Below are positions 36,931-47,037 of a stretch of DNA of 64,000 nt, in pieces. Origin of the DNA: Symsagittifera roscoffensis. Taxonomy: Eukaryota > Xenacoelomorpha > Acoela > Convolutidae. The stretch covers positions 30,633,301 to 30,697,300 of the forward strand of contig NC_087066.1 in assembly GCF_963678635.1 (NCBI RefSeq). The letters are read 5' to 3'. Both the position numbers and the translations under genes were made by a program. The stretch's first letter is position 1. Every line of letters starts with the position of its first letter. The notes under the pieces are model-generated. The model worked only from the letters and a program-made list of their open reading frames with translations. It ran no database searches and had not been told where the DNA came from.

Positions 36931-38167
36931 TCTTAAAAATTTTATTTTTTTATGGAGCGTTAAATAAAGCTTCCAAAACTAATTTTCTTTTAAATAAAAC
37001 CAAGTTTTGTAGTCAAAATGGCTGAAACTTGTGTAATTCGCACGTTACTCGATCGCTTTCCTTTCTTTAAATTTGACCAAACCTACGAAACTGTGAACCA
37101 ATTTTTCTCGATTTCTATGTCGTTGAAATTACGACTGAAAGTGCTTCACTATGATATATCACTCAACACGGTGTGGGGGGTTGTTTGTGTTACCTGATTT
37201 AGCGTGGATAACAAAAAAAACACCCGAAATCTAAGTTCCTCTTATTTTCAAATGTCGGAACGAAAAATGAATACAAATTCGCGACATTTAAAAAAATTGC
37301 AAAGAAACCTTAGTGTTTTCTCATGTAATTAATAATCTACTTGAGAAATTTATTAAAGTAAACCGACTTGGCAGTTTTTTATTTTGAAAAAATTATTCCA
37401 CTAGAGGTTATTTTTGTTAAAATGGTTCAGATATGCTGCCACTTAAGAGAGATATAGCACCACTACACGAAATTTTTCTGTAAGTTCATCAAAAAAAATG
37501 ATATAACTATCTCGAGCCTGATACATATTTACTAAATTTGTTTTAAAATTTTTTCAGCAGCCTTGATATATTTTTTGTCGTTTTTTGTAATCCTGCTATT
37601 TTCAGTTTGAATTTCCTTGGTAATAATTCCAAAGTTCACTCAAATCATTCCTCAAATCATTTCTACTAAAAAAAGTTGCATTTTATTCTTAAATAACTTT
37701 TGTTGTGGGCAAATAAAAATTAGTTGGTTTTCCTTAACCAGTTTATACGATAGCAAAGAAATGCTATCAATGGCCAAGACCAAAACGATGCAGAACAAAC
37801 TGTTTCCATATATGGCCTTTAAAGTACCCATTTTAATCGATCAACCTTGTTTTTTATCTATCAAATTGAAAGAGACCTTTAAAAAATGCTTGAAAATTGG
37901 CAAATTAAAATAAAGCTAGCTGGCAAGAGCGTTTGGCGTCTTTCAGAAAAATTCAAAAAACCAAAAAGCAGACCTGCAAAAGTTTGATGATTATTTTTTC
38001 ACATAACGCTACTGCTTTTCCGCAAAGTTTTCGCTTCAGCCCAATTAAAGCAGTTATCACTACCTATTTCTCGCAAATCAGACATATTTAAACTTGGACA
38101 TCTTTCAGTTGCAACACACAAAATATAACATTTCAGTGAACAAAATATAACATTTGAAAGTCGAACT
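36931..38167. other. Region between the array and the zinc-finger gene, including its probable 3' UTR
   Basis: Homology to the array stops near 36930. No coding frame with recognisable motifs is seen. The 3' UTR of the minus-strand zinc-finger gene must begin at 38167. A minus-strand AATAAA at 37682-37687 is a candidate polyadenylation signal. A short direct repeat, aaaatataacattt, occurs twice near 38120 and 38143. Confidence 0.5.
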
Positions 38168-39307
38168 TCAAATAACGTGGCATATGACATGCAGTTTATG
38201 AACCTGAGCGTAATGAGTCTGCAAGAAGTGCCAAGTTGAAAATGCTTCAAAGCAAATTTTACACACGGCATGACTTGGCCGACTGAAATTAGTTTCACCA
38301 GAAGTCGAAGAATCAAAGGTCAAGAGGTCATCTAACCCATTGATAGAATAAGACTGAGCGTTGATATCGGATGCACAAGATGTTGTATAACCAGGCGCTG
38401 CACGTCTAGCAAATTGATTTTGGAAGCTAATCGCAGAAGATTTAGACGATGTTTGCGATCCCAATGTTTGAAGCAGAGATACCACATCCTGATTCGGATC
38501 CAAAAATTCTTTTGGCTCCTCGACTGATGTCGTGACCTCCACTTCATCTTCAACCAAATTGTCGTCCAGAAGTATCGGCTCGTTTTGTAAATTACTGTTC
38601 GTTTCCGCAACGTCATGGATTCCATTTTGTGAGAATTCATCAACGTTCATGTTATCAACTGCTTTTTCATGAGGTGTAGTAAACTTCCTCTTTTTTAACG
38701 GAGATACATCAGCCTGAAGTGAATTTATTTCATCCAATGCGTTTCCGATTTGATGCCATGATGAGGACCTAATTTTATGAATATGGTGGTAGTGATTCAG
38801 CAGCGCAATTCGTGTCCTGAATTTTTTGGTGCACAGAATACAATTTTCTGTCAATATCCGCTTACTTCTTCTTTTTCCTGGTTCAAAAAAATCATGCAAA
38901 TAATCTTGAGACAAGTCTCGATGACATTTTTCCATGTGATTCCGCAAATGACCTTTCGTCGTGTACTGTTTTGAGCATACATGGCATAGAATCTCTTCAG
39001 AAATTTTACTATCAGCTGTTTTTGTAAAGTCTTCCTTGTTCACACTTTCTAGCTGGTCCTCATTTTGTTCTGAGTCATCGATTTGCAGTTCGCTCAGCTC
39101 CTCGACATCTAGATTCTTGTCATGTTCTGTTTTGTAGTGTCTCTTAATAGCACCAACCGTCTTCACAATCTGACCGCAATCTTCACATTTGAATCTGGCA
39201 AAGGATCCCTGGATGTATGGCTTCAAGGCGTCCACCTGGTCCGCTTCATCCAATTCGGACTCTGATGCAGGAACTATCTTTGCACCTTCGGACACCTTGT
39301 CCTCGAT
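38168..39307 (-). CDS. C2H2 zinc-finger protein, main terminal exon
   Basis: The exon opens after a good acceptor (tttttgttatag/ATCGAG) in phase 0 and ends at a stop at 38168-38170. It encodes about 379 residues with four C2H2 fingers: CEDCGQ...HYKTEH, CHVCSK...HMEKCH, CILCTK...HYHHIH and near the C-terminus CKICFE...HYAQVH. Between them is a long acidic, Ser/Asn-rich stretch without obvious fold. Such proteins usually bind DNA as nuclear transcription regulators. Upstream exons at 41266-41640 and 62147-62389 carry more fingers and also use phase-0 borders. The specific orthologue is not recognised. Confidence 0.85.
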   Translation of the reverse strand: MEDKVSEGAKIVPASESELDEADQVDALKPYIQGSFARFKCEDCGQIVKTVGAIKRHYKTEHDKNLDVEELSELQIDDSEQNEDQLESVNKEDFTKTADSKISEEILCHVCSKQYTTKGHLRNHMEKCHRDLSQDYLHDFFEPGKRRSKRILTENCILCTKKFRTRIALLNHYHHIHKIRSSSWHQIGNALDEINSLQADVSPLKKRKFTTPHEKAVDNMNVDEFSQNGIHDVAETNSNLQNEPILLDDNLVEDEVEVTTSVEEPKEFLDPNQDVVSLLQTLGSQTSSKSSAISFQNQFARRAAPGYTTSCASDINAQSYSINGLDDLLTFDSSTSGETNFSRPSHAVCKICFEAFSTWHFLQTHYAQVHKLHVICHVI

Positions 39308-40594
39308 CTATAACAAAAACTAATTCCGTTGAAAGCTTGATCTCAAGTCTTCTCATATTGAACATATATGGCCATAGCTTAAATTTTATAAGTATGTTCA
39401 AGTCACAGACACTACTACAACTTAGAGACTTAGAGGTCCGCACGATAGGAGACACACAAATATGACTGAAGAGGATGCTGTGCGGTACTACTATGAAAGA
39501 GTGGTCCCTTGAAAATAACCAGGTCTTGAGAATAAGACACCTAGAGCTCTCAAATCGTTTAATAATTATGATTACGCCTTTCAGAAAGATATCTGGCAGT
39601 TTATTTTCAAACAAATTTCATGTTTTGTTACCTCTTAAAACCTCCCCCTCAACATTTTAAGGTTGAAAATTTAAAAAAAAAAACGCCAATAGTGGGTTTT
39701 GATGTCAAATAAGTCAACCCAATTATATGGTTGTTGAACCGTAAAATAAAGTAAAGCGAGCAAATTTCAATGTATAAACAATAGTGATTACAATTTTCAA
39801 TCTGAAAAGTTTCTGGCTGAACATATTTAGCAAGATTTTTGAAATGAATAATTTATACACAAACTTGTTTTCAAAATTATAACATGCGAAATGCATGCGG
39901 GACCTGTCTATCATAGTTGCTTTTTCGAGGGACCACTCTATCATAGTTAGTACCTGCTGTGCACCTAAAAGTAGAAGAAAATATAGCTAACATGTTCTAG
40001 AAATAAATTGATCCGAAAACCGTTAAATGTTCTCCTCAACAGAGGAGCGGTCTTGACTGTAATGAATCAGAAGTTTGGTCATAAAGACAGACATACAGTA
40101 CAGTAGTAGACATGAGTTTTACGTTTCACCCTCGGTAAAATTGCTGCAAACGATTTTTATAATTGTCTGTCGTCTGACGACATTCGACCGCGTGACATAG
40201 GTCTCTCTCTGAATGAGGATTCGAATTATTTATCACGGATTACAATAGCCTATATACTGTAGAAACAAAGCATTGCATTTTGCTTTGAAAGAAAAGGCAT
40301 TAAATATGTATATAAATTCCGCGCTTTAAGTAAGACTAACAATATTTATAGAGATAGTCACAGGCCTTTATAATTTTGTATGCCTCGATTGATAAATTAT
40401 TCTTTTCAACATCGCCTTATACCATGAGCTTCGTCTTACGGGAAAGGCAACTGTCTGAAAATACTGTTATATAATTAGACTCAATCGATGTGAACTCAAA
40501 ACAATATGTTAAATTAAACCCAATTCAAATATTATAGCTGTTTTGTCTCTAATACAACCACGCTTAGTCAGTCTTTTGCAACTTACAATCTGAC
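39308..40594. other. Intron sequence of the zinc-finger gene
   Basis: AT-rich, with no coding frame or repeat that I can support. The phrase aagtggtccctcgaaaa-like appears twice in opposite orientation (near 39495 and 39925), a weak dispersed similarity of unknown meaning. Confidence 0.4.
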
Positions 40595-40603
40595 GTGCTA
40601 GCC

Positions 40604-40651
<48 letters not shown>

Positions 40652-40701
40652 GGCCCCTGCGCAAGGATGACACGCAAAATCGTGAAGCGTTCCATATTTT
40701 T
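40595..40701 (+). ncRNA. U6: U6 spliceosomal snRNA
   Basis: A 107-base match to the highly conserved U6 sequence. It has the 5' stem-loop (gtgct...agcac around a tcgg loop), the ACAGAGA box (gatacagagaagat), the AGC of the catalytic triad, the U2/U4-pairing core (tggcccctgcgcaag) and the 3' part ending in a run of five T (40697-40701), a Pol III terminator. Only a few positions differ from the usual metazoan form, in the 5' stem-loop. No poly(A) tail follows, which argues against a simple retrocopy. No TATA box is visible 25-30 bases upstream and no PSE was recognised, so expression is uncertain. It lies antisense within an intron of the zinc-finger gene. Confidence 0.93.
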
Positions 40702-40864
40702 CCACAATTTATGGTCTGAGATGGATCAGAATACAACAATGATATGTCGCCAACAAGCAAAAAAAAGAAAGTAAAATGTTGAATTCCACATTTAACGCAA
40801 GTAAACAAGCACACGTACGCGTGAACGTTCTCAAACATTTTATTTAATATTTTTTTCATAATAT

Positions 40865-41002
40865 CTATCGAATTCCAGGTAAAAGCGAAATATTCAAAAA
40901 CAGCACTAAAAATGTTTCGAAATTTTTAATTGCATGCTCGATAGTTTGAAGGGCTCCAATATCATTCAGGCCTCTACTATACAAGTAATCATAGTTGGTT
41001 CC
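40865..41002 (-). CDS. Possible alternative last exon of the zinc-finger gene
   Basis: An acceptor (cttttttttcag/GGAACC) at 41003-41004 opens a phase-0 frame of 45 codons, compatible with the phase-0 donor of the exon ending at 41266. The frame ends with TAG at 40865-40867, and an AATAAA lies on the same strand at 40839-40844. Use of this exon would give a shorter protein without the four C-terminal fingers. It has no recognisable domain, and splice consensus plus polyadenylation signal are the only support. Confidence 0.4.
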   Translation of the reverse strand, partial: GTNYDYLYSRGLNDIGALQTIEHAIKNFETFLVLFLNISLLPGIR

Positions 41003-41265
41003 CTGAAAAAAAAGTGCGTATGAAAGACAGGTCCCGGCGTATTTTTTCAAAATTGGAAAACTCAGTTAAATAAATGCATGCTGTTTCCAAAGAATTTGAG
41101 AATGAAAAATCACATTTTGTATAGACATAACTAAGTAATGACGCAAGCTAACTATCAACACATCGCTCATTCCCCTCCCGAGCCATATCACACCTCCATT
41201 CGACATCAACGATTTTTATTGCGTCCTCATTGATCAGTATAGTTGAAAATGAAATTTAACTGTAC

Positions 41266-41640
41266 CTTGTGGCTAGCAGCGACATGCTCCTTCAAAGCCT
41301 TCCATGTCGTGAATCCCTCGCCACAAACACGACATTCACGTGTATTTACGGGAAAACACGTGATCGAATGTTTGCTCAGGAACACTTTACTAGCGAAGTC
41401 TGCATTGCACAGTTGGCATCTGAATCTCTTTTTGTTCGTTTTGGTCTCTTTTTGAGGTCTAACCTCCCTTTCAATCGATCTAGCTCTTTGCTGCATTGGC
41501 GTTGATGACGATGATGCAGAAGCTATGGAGATTGCTGAGGGTTCTTCAATAATTGCACTATCAGGCATAGTTTGATCTATACTGGACATCATGTACTGGT
41601 ACTGTTTAAGGCTGTCTGGAACATCATCCTCTGCGATACG
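41266..41640 (-). CDS. C2H2 zinc-finger protein, internal exon
   Basis: Bounded by acceptor ttttggttttag/CGTATC (exon begins at 41640) and donor AAG/GTACAGT (exon ends at 41266), both phase 0, giving 125 codons. It contains a Ser/Ala-rich linker (SIASASSSS), a basic segment (KETKTNKKR), an atypical finger CQLCNADFASKVFLSKHSITC with a Cys in place of the last His, and a standard finger CRVCGEGF...HVAASH. It can join in frame either to the long exon starting at 39307 or to the short exon starting at 41002. Confidence 0.8.
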
Positions 41641-41739
41641 CTAAAACCAAAATAAATTTTTTAGTGCGTTCTTTTGATTTTTGATAAATAACACTAGCAA
41701 GAGCGTCTCCATTAAAATGATTTCAGACAAGCTATTCAA

Positions 41740-42335
41740 AAATGGAACAATTGAATAACTTAAATTGGTTCACAATAGTTTTTCAAGCAATGAAACTTCG
41801 AAAGAAATCAAATTTTTCCATAGAGCGAATAGGTTCGCAAAGGCTTCGGTTTTTCAAAGCAAGCTACTGAAGCGATGAAACTTTGATATATGTCAAGCTA
41901 TTTCTCAGAGCAAAGAAATTACTAAAAGTATAATTTTTCCAGCAAATATTCAAACAATGAAACAGAAACTTTTCCAATCATTTCAATGCAGAATCGGTTC
42001 ACAAACAATTTATTCAAAGCAATCCAAAAAACTGATTAAACCCCAAAATATTTCAGGTTATTTCATCGAGCGAATCGGTTCGAAAAAACTACAACATTTC
42101 TAAGATAGCTATTCAATCGATCAAACTACTTTGAAATTTATAAAGTTAATTCATAGAGGAAATCGGTTTTCAAAAACAAAAATTTCAGTGAGCATTTCAA
42201 GTAAAGAAACTTTTCATTTCAAAAAACGAATCGGTTCGCGAATAGCTAAATTTTTTCTAAGCAAGCTATTCAAGCGATGAAAGTTGGAATAATTTCAATT
42301 TTTTTCATAGAGTGAATCAGTTTCCGATTTTTTTA
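41740..42335. repeat. Degenerate tandem repeat with a GAATCGGTTCGC core in a zinc-finger gene intron
   Basis: The core ggttcRcRaa recurs near 41766, 41830, 41995, 42068, 42165, 42233 and 42318. It is accompanied by ttcatagagcgaat before it and caagctattcaagcgatgaaac after it. Period is irregular (about 65-165 bp) and copies are strongly diverged. No protein-coding potential was seen. Confidence 0.6.
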
Positions 42336-42707
42336 ATGCTTTTTTGAAAGCATCGTTAGATCTTCCATATCATCTAAGCTACAAGCTTTCAGGAAATGAG
42401 GTTTTGGCATTGGAATCACAAACAAAAACTACAAACTCGCTCGCATTCAAGCACGGCTACAAAATTTTGAATTTTGAATGTTTTGGAACTTTTTGAAAAA
42501 TTCAAAATCCTCAATGTCTCCTAAGCTACAAGCTTCAGAAAGGCCAAGCTTAGACACAAACTCTAGTTTAGACACAAACTCTAAACTTCATCCCGTTAGC
42601 ATGCAATCACGAGTACAAAATTTTAAATCTATAACTTTTTTTTGTATTTTTTCGTTCTAAGAATTTTTTGAAAGATTATTTAAAGATTATTTAAAGATTA
42701 TTTAACG
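42336..42707. other. Intron sequence flanking the LTR insertion
   Basis: AT-rich, with a short direct duplication (tagacacaaactcta near 42548 and 42564) and a run of aagattattt repeats (42660-42710) that leads into the insertion site. The same aattatttaaagatt composition continues beyond the element at 61885. Confidence 0.5.
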
Positions 42708-42711
42708 ATTA
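42708..42711. repeat. Target-site duplication, left copy (ATTA)
   Basis: Identical to 61879-61882. With this assignment the LTR ends at 43852/61878 and leaves two bases (AC) before the PBS, as expected from the two bases removed by integrase 3' processing. Confidence 0.7.
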
Positions 42712-43852
42712 TGTAGTATTGAGAAATACTACACAGACAAAAGACCATTGTCTTAAATGTTTATTCTAAATTGGAGCGTGCCATTTAAATTAAAGCCTCT
42801 TTTCACTAAATCAGATATTGACTGATTTACTCTTATTAGGACTATAAAATCTTGTTTTGAAAAATCCACTCCTTTTTAAATACTTGTCCAATTTTTCTCA
42901 TTTTTTCATGCTCAATATTTTAAAAGGGCGGCGATTATTAATACGTCCCTTTTAACTTAACTTGAAACAAACTGGATAAATATTCAGCAGTCTTGCCGGC
43001 TGCACTGATATTCTCCTTGCTTTGATTAAGCAGAGGTGCACCTGCAATATGATGCATCAGAGAGAATAATATGAATTTTTAATAAGACAAACTGAAGGCT
43101 GCGGTTTTTATCAAAGGGGACTAATAAGTTAAAGATATTTGATTTGAAAAAATCAAATAAAAACTAGTTGAAAATTCCCTTATTAGAAAGGGAGAACAAA
43201 AGAGCAGGTGAAACCTGAATAATTAAAGATTGAATCAGCCGCCGGTTTATGCTTACGAGCAAAAGGACTGGCCTGAAATCTTCAGTGTTTCATTTTGCTC
43301 AGTCAGCAGCAAGTTAGATATCTTCAGTTAATCCTTTTCAAAAAATAAATAATTTTTCTTTTCTGCATTTACAGTAAAATTAAACTAGTCTTTTTTCACA
43401 AATAAAACAGAGAATAAATTCTCATTTCAAGTTCGATAAAATTATAAAACGAGATACTCGAGATAACCCCATCTGAGGAAGTCTGGACTACAAGTACCCA
43501 AAGGACTACGGCAAGACGAAACTGACAACCAAACCAGAAGTGCCAAGTGGACAACATCAAGGCAACCCAAGAAATACTACTCAGTCATCGACCTTAGTAA
43601 GAAGATAAAATATTGATGAACAAAATAAGATTAACTCAACCTCCCCTCATAGGTATATTTCTTTAAGCTGTTCGATTCGCTTATATAATCTAATTACCCA
43701 GTGCTCTGTATTTAACCAACTAATTAATTCATACCTTTTCTAACTATTGTTTCTACTCTACTTTTTGTCAAGACAATTTGACGATTTAAGGTGACACTTA
43801 TAACTTAGGATAAAATTACTAAGCATTCAACCAGCAATGAGCGCTTAGTAAA
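42712..43852 (+). repeat. 5' LTR
   Basis: Starts TGTAGTATT and ends TTAGTAAA, with only an imperfect terminal inverted repeat. A TATAAAA box at 42843-42849 and AATAAA signals such as 43401-43406 fit a U3-R-U5 layout. Its first 22 bases form a perfect 9-bp hairpin with a GAGA loop. Differences from the 3' LTR include a three-substitution cluster near 43330. Confidence 0.93.
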
Positions 43853-43854
43853 AC

Positions 43855-43872
43855 TGGTGCGACCGCAGCAGA
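43855..43872 (+). other. Primer binding site
   Basis: TGGTGCGACCGCAGCAG begins two bases after the LTR, and TGG is the complement of a tRNA 3' CCA. I could not assign the tRNA. Confidence 0.6.
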
Positions 43873-46193
43873 GAACTAATCCTTAAGAAAATCCTTTTCC
43901 AACAAACTAGAAACAGCTTTTAAAATTCCAAAAAAATATATTATTATTAGGATCTGTGAGTATTTGTCAGATTAGTTTCCAACCTCAAAAAGCCAGAGAC
44001 AATGGGTATGTTTCGATAGAAACACAATTTCATTGTCTTCTACTTGACAGATATTCCTAGTAGGGTTCTTGCGAAAGCATCCCCTGCGCTAGCAGTCGCC
44101 CACGATATCCCTCCATCTCGAGGTCTATTAGACGGCTTTCTAACTGACATTAGCTCATGAACTTAACTATTATCTATTATTATAATAATATATAAAATTT
44201 CTGAAAGAATCGTTCTCTGCCTAAGTCCGCTAGTAAGATATACCCATTTTGTCCAGTAATCCACTAAATTTTTGCCGAAACTTCAGTTTAAAGTTATCAT
44301 CACTAAAATTAACGAAATTCTGTATTAAACTAAAGTGCTCAAAAACTTATTAAATAACTTCAATTATTTTTTTGAGGGGGTTAAGTGGTCATATGTGCGA
44401 TCTAAGAGTACCCTAAATTGTATGATAAATTGAATTCTTCATCACATTATCTCAAACCATCCACGCTTGTTGCTATTTATTCTAATCCTTCATCATTTCT
44501 CGAGGCTTATCCTCATTTTTTCTTAAACTAATTTTAATTCTATCCACCTTAACATAACTTAAACTTAAATCATCCATCAGTAAAACTACCAATTACTGAA
44601 ACTAAGGAAGAAAATAACAAAAACCACGAAGGAAGGAACGGATTTGGGTGTTCTTTAATAAACTATTAGTTTTTTTAACACAGTTTAAATATACACCTAA
44701 TAAACAATAAGATTACGCACTAAAACCAATCTTAAACGTTAACCACATAACACCAAACACCAAGTTTTAGTTTCAGCACAAAAATATCAGGTTTCACAAC
44801 AAAAACTAAGTTTAAAACACTGACACATCCACTTTATATTGATAAAATAGGTTTCATATGATAGCATAAGCACTAAAAAATTGATTTTTACCAGCCAAAA
44901 TTTTTGGTTTCAGTCTAGGTTTCAGTTATAGGGTCAAACGTTTCAGTTAAAATAAGTATAGTTTCCGGTCAAAATTTTAAGTTTCTGTAAACAGATTCGG
45001 GTAAAACAGCAAAAGTTGAACTAGTCAAACCCAAATTTGGATACCATAAGTCAAAAACCTGGTCTTAAATGGTACGTTTTTGTTAGTTTCAGGTTTCAGA
45101 ACACAAAAATTGAGTTTTTGGTCTCAAAATTGAGCTCCGAACGCCGAATTTTGACTTTCTAGAGAAAACTAACGGTGTTAAAACCCACCAAACCAATTTT
45201 AAATTTTGGTTCCTAAGGCTGAAACGTACGTTTCAAAATTGGTGTTTTTGGTTTCAGAACCAAAAATCTTGCTTCCCAAGTGAAATTTTTGTGAAATATT
45301 GAAAGATAATAGGAATCCTTAATAATGCACTAACAAATTTTTGAACTCAAAAAACTTCTAGAAGGTGTTAGTTTGAGCCCTCAAACTTATAGTTTCAGAA
45401 AACTAAAATCGTCGTTTTAGGCTAAAATTTTCATCTTTTTGGCAATTTTATTGCTGGAATAGAAATATATTAGAGAGACCAACCTAAATTTTTAATCTCA
45501 AAACTCTAAAACCAAGTGTTCAAACCATAGTTTCAGTTCTAGAAATCATAGTTTCAGCCCCAAAAACTTAGGTTTCCGTATACAAAATTTTAATTTTGAG
45601 GTTGCAAACCTGTTCCAAATTCTAATTTTACACTAGACCAGCTATCAAAAACCACCTTTTTATTTTCATGCATCGAGTTTGAGAGAGTTTAAGAGTTTTA
45701 GGTTTGAGATTTCAAAAACTAGATTTAAGATATCAAAAGATTCGGTTTTCTCGAATTTTTTTGCAAGATAAAGCATAAACTAGGTATACTAAAGCTTCTA
45801 GACAATTTTAAGATTAAAAAACTCAACTTCAGCTACCATAGTTTCAGGTTTCAGATTATTGTTTCAGTCAAAAAATTTTTAATAAAAAAAATTAAGTAGT
45901 GAGCTAATAATAGCCCAAAAAGGCATATAGTTATATTTTTAACCATACCAAAAGCATCAATTAATCTTATCTTGAAGAAAGTTTCAGGTTTCAGTTAAGG
46001 TTTCAGCGAATAAAAACTTGAAAAACTTAGAAAAAATTTTAGATTTTTTTCCAAATTTTTTTTTTTTATTCTTATTTTTTTATTAATAACCTTTGTTAAT
46101 ATTCAATGATTCCTAGGAGGTTTTCATTACACTGAAACAAACTAATCAAATAGTACAACTTAGCTTAAGAAAAAGAAAACATCGTAAAAATTA
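43873..46193 (+). promoter_or_regulatory. Long untranslated leader with a GTTTCAG motif cluster
   Basis: About 2.3 kb with no credible coding frame. Between 44768 and 46005 the heptamer GTTTCAG occurs about 16 times by eye, often in tandem as gtttcaggtttcag (near 45090, 45840 and 45985). TTTCAG is the core of a 3' splice acceptor, so the array could offer many acceptors or bind a protein. The rest is A/T-rich. Confidence 0.6.
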
Positions 46194-46469
46194 ATGTCAA
46201 CACATTTTAAAATTGACGTCAGTACAATAAATTTAAAACTCAAATTAGGAAATAAAATCTCTAACATCATATGGTATATCACTAACACGGAAAAAGATCA
46301 TATTAGTATACTAGCAAAACACCCTAACGACGATAAACACGAATTATACGTCTTTTTTCGACGATACACTCCAGAAATTGACACAATTCTTCAGCAAATA
46401 AAAATACCAAATAATATAATTTATATACCGCAAGAACGATTAATTGCTTCACTCCCGATTGCTTTTTGA
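46194..46469 (+). CDS. Element accessory small protein, leader copy 1
   Basis: A 91-residue frame with an ATG. It matches the next ORF closely: LKLKLGNK and IIWYITN recur, followed by Ile-rich strands and HP...HEL. Both share a looser pattern with ORFs downstream of env: an I/L-rich strand, a Pro, a Glu-containing strand, then a helix ending in I..IL. There is no signal peptide or Cys motif. The function is unknown; it is probably a small cytoplasmic beta-rich protein. It lies upstream of gag, unusual for an LTR element. Confidence 0.6.
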   Translation: MSTHFKIDVSTINLKLKLGNKISNIIWYITNTEKDHISILAKHPNDDKHELYVFFRRYTPEIDTILQQIKIPNNIIYIPQERLIASLPIAF

Positions 46470-46659
46470 TATCATAATATACCTAAGCACAAAACTACTT
46501 GCATTTTGATCAATTTTTTATTAAACACAAATTTTTCCTTAACAAAAATTAAAAACATAACAAGTTCATTCCAAATTGATTTGAAAAATTTAAATATTCT
46601 TTATATTGTTTATCATTCCCTAAATAAATATTTATGTCCCTAAAATGATGTAAAATGCT

Positions 46660-46944
46660 ATGACCAACTTTTATCCAGTAAATACAACAGCATTTAATTT
46701 AAAACTAAAATTAAAAAATAAATCCACAAAAATTATTTGGTATATCACCAATATCCAAAAAGATCAAATCACAATTTTGTCCAAACACCCACACAAAAAT
46801 ATTCACGAATTAACCATTCTTTCCAGCAGCAATACCCCAGAGATAACTTCTATTTTAAAAAAGCTTAAACAGTCCCATAGCACTATTGATCTATCTAACA
46901 AAAATTCGTATTTATTGAACCCAGCAAACTTCCTTGTAACTTAA
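46660..46944 (+). CDS. Element accessory small protein, leader copy 2
   Basis: A 94-residue paralogue of the ORF at 46194, alike over about 65 residues (FNLKLKLKNK, KIIWYITNIQKDQ, EITSILKKLK) and diverged at the C-terminus. A tandem duplication is the simplest origin. Its stop lies about 90 bases before the gag ATG. Confidence 0.6.
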   Translation: MTNFYPVNTTAFNLKLKLKNKSTKIIWYITNIQKDQITILSKHPHKNIHELTILSSSNTPEITSILKKLKQSHSTIDLSNKNSYLLNPANFLVT

Positions 46945-47037
46945 ATACAATTATTTCAGTCCGTACAATTGATCAGTACACAACACATCCAAACCCTTTA
47001 TATATTGTTAACAAAACATTGCGTGAATTAAACAAAG

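Noticed and set aside
21826-37000. ORFs encoding repeated FHLLFHVMFH-type hydrophobic peptides, resembling membrane proteins
   Set aside because: They arise from all frames of the TGTTTCAT minisatellite and lack conserved starts or stops between units.
38777-39660. Plus-strand ORFs over and beside the zinc-finger exon
   Set aside because: They overlap the well-supported minus-strand C2H2 exon or intron sequence and show no domain.
40509-40859. 116-codon minus-strand ORF over the U6 region
   Set aside because: It is the complement of the U6 snRNA plus flanks.
43384-43420. Several AATAAA/AATAAAT strings in the LTR as individual polyadenylation signals
   Set aside because: The LTR is too A/T-rich to say which one is used; only the general U3-R-U5 layout is claimed.
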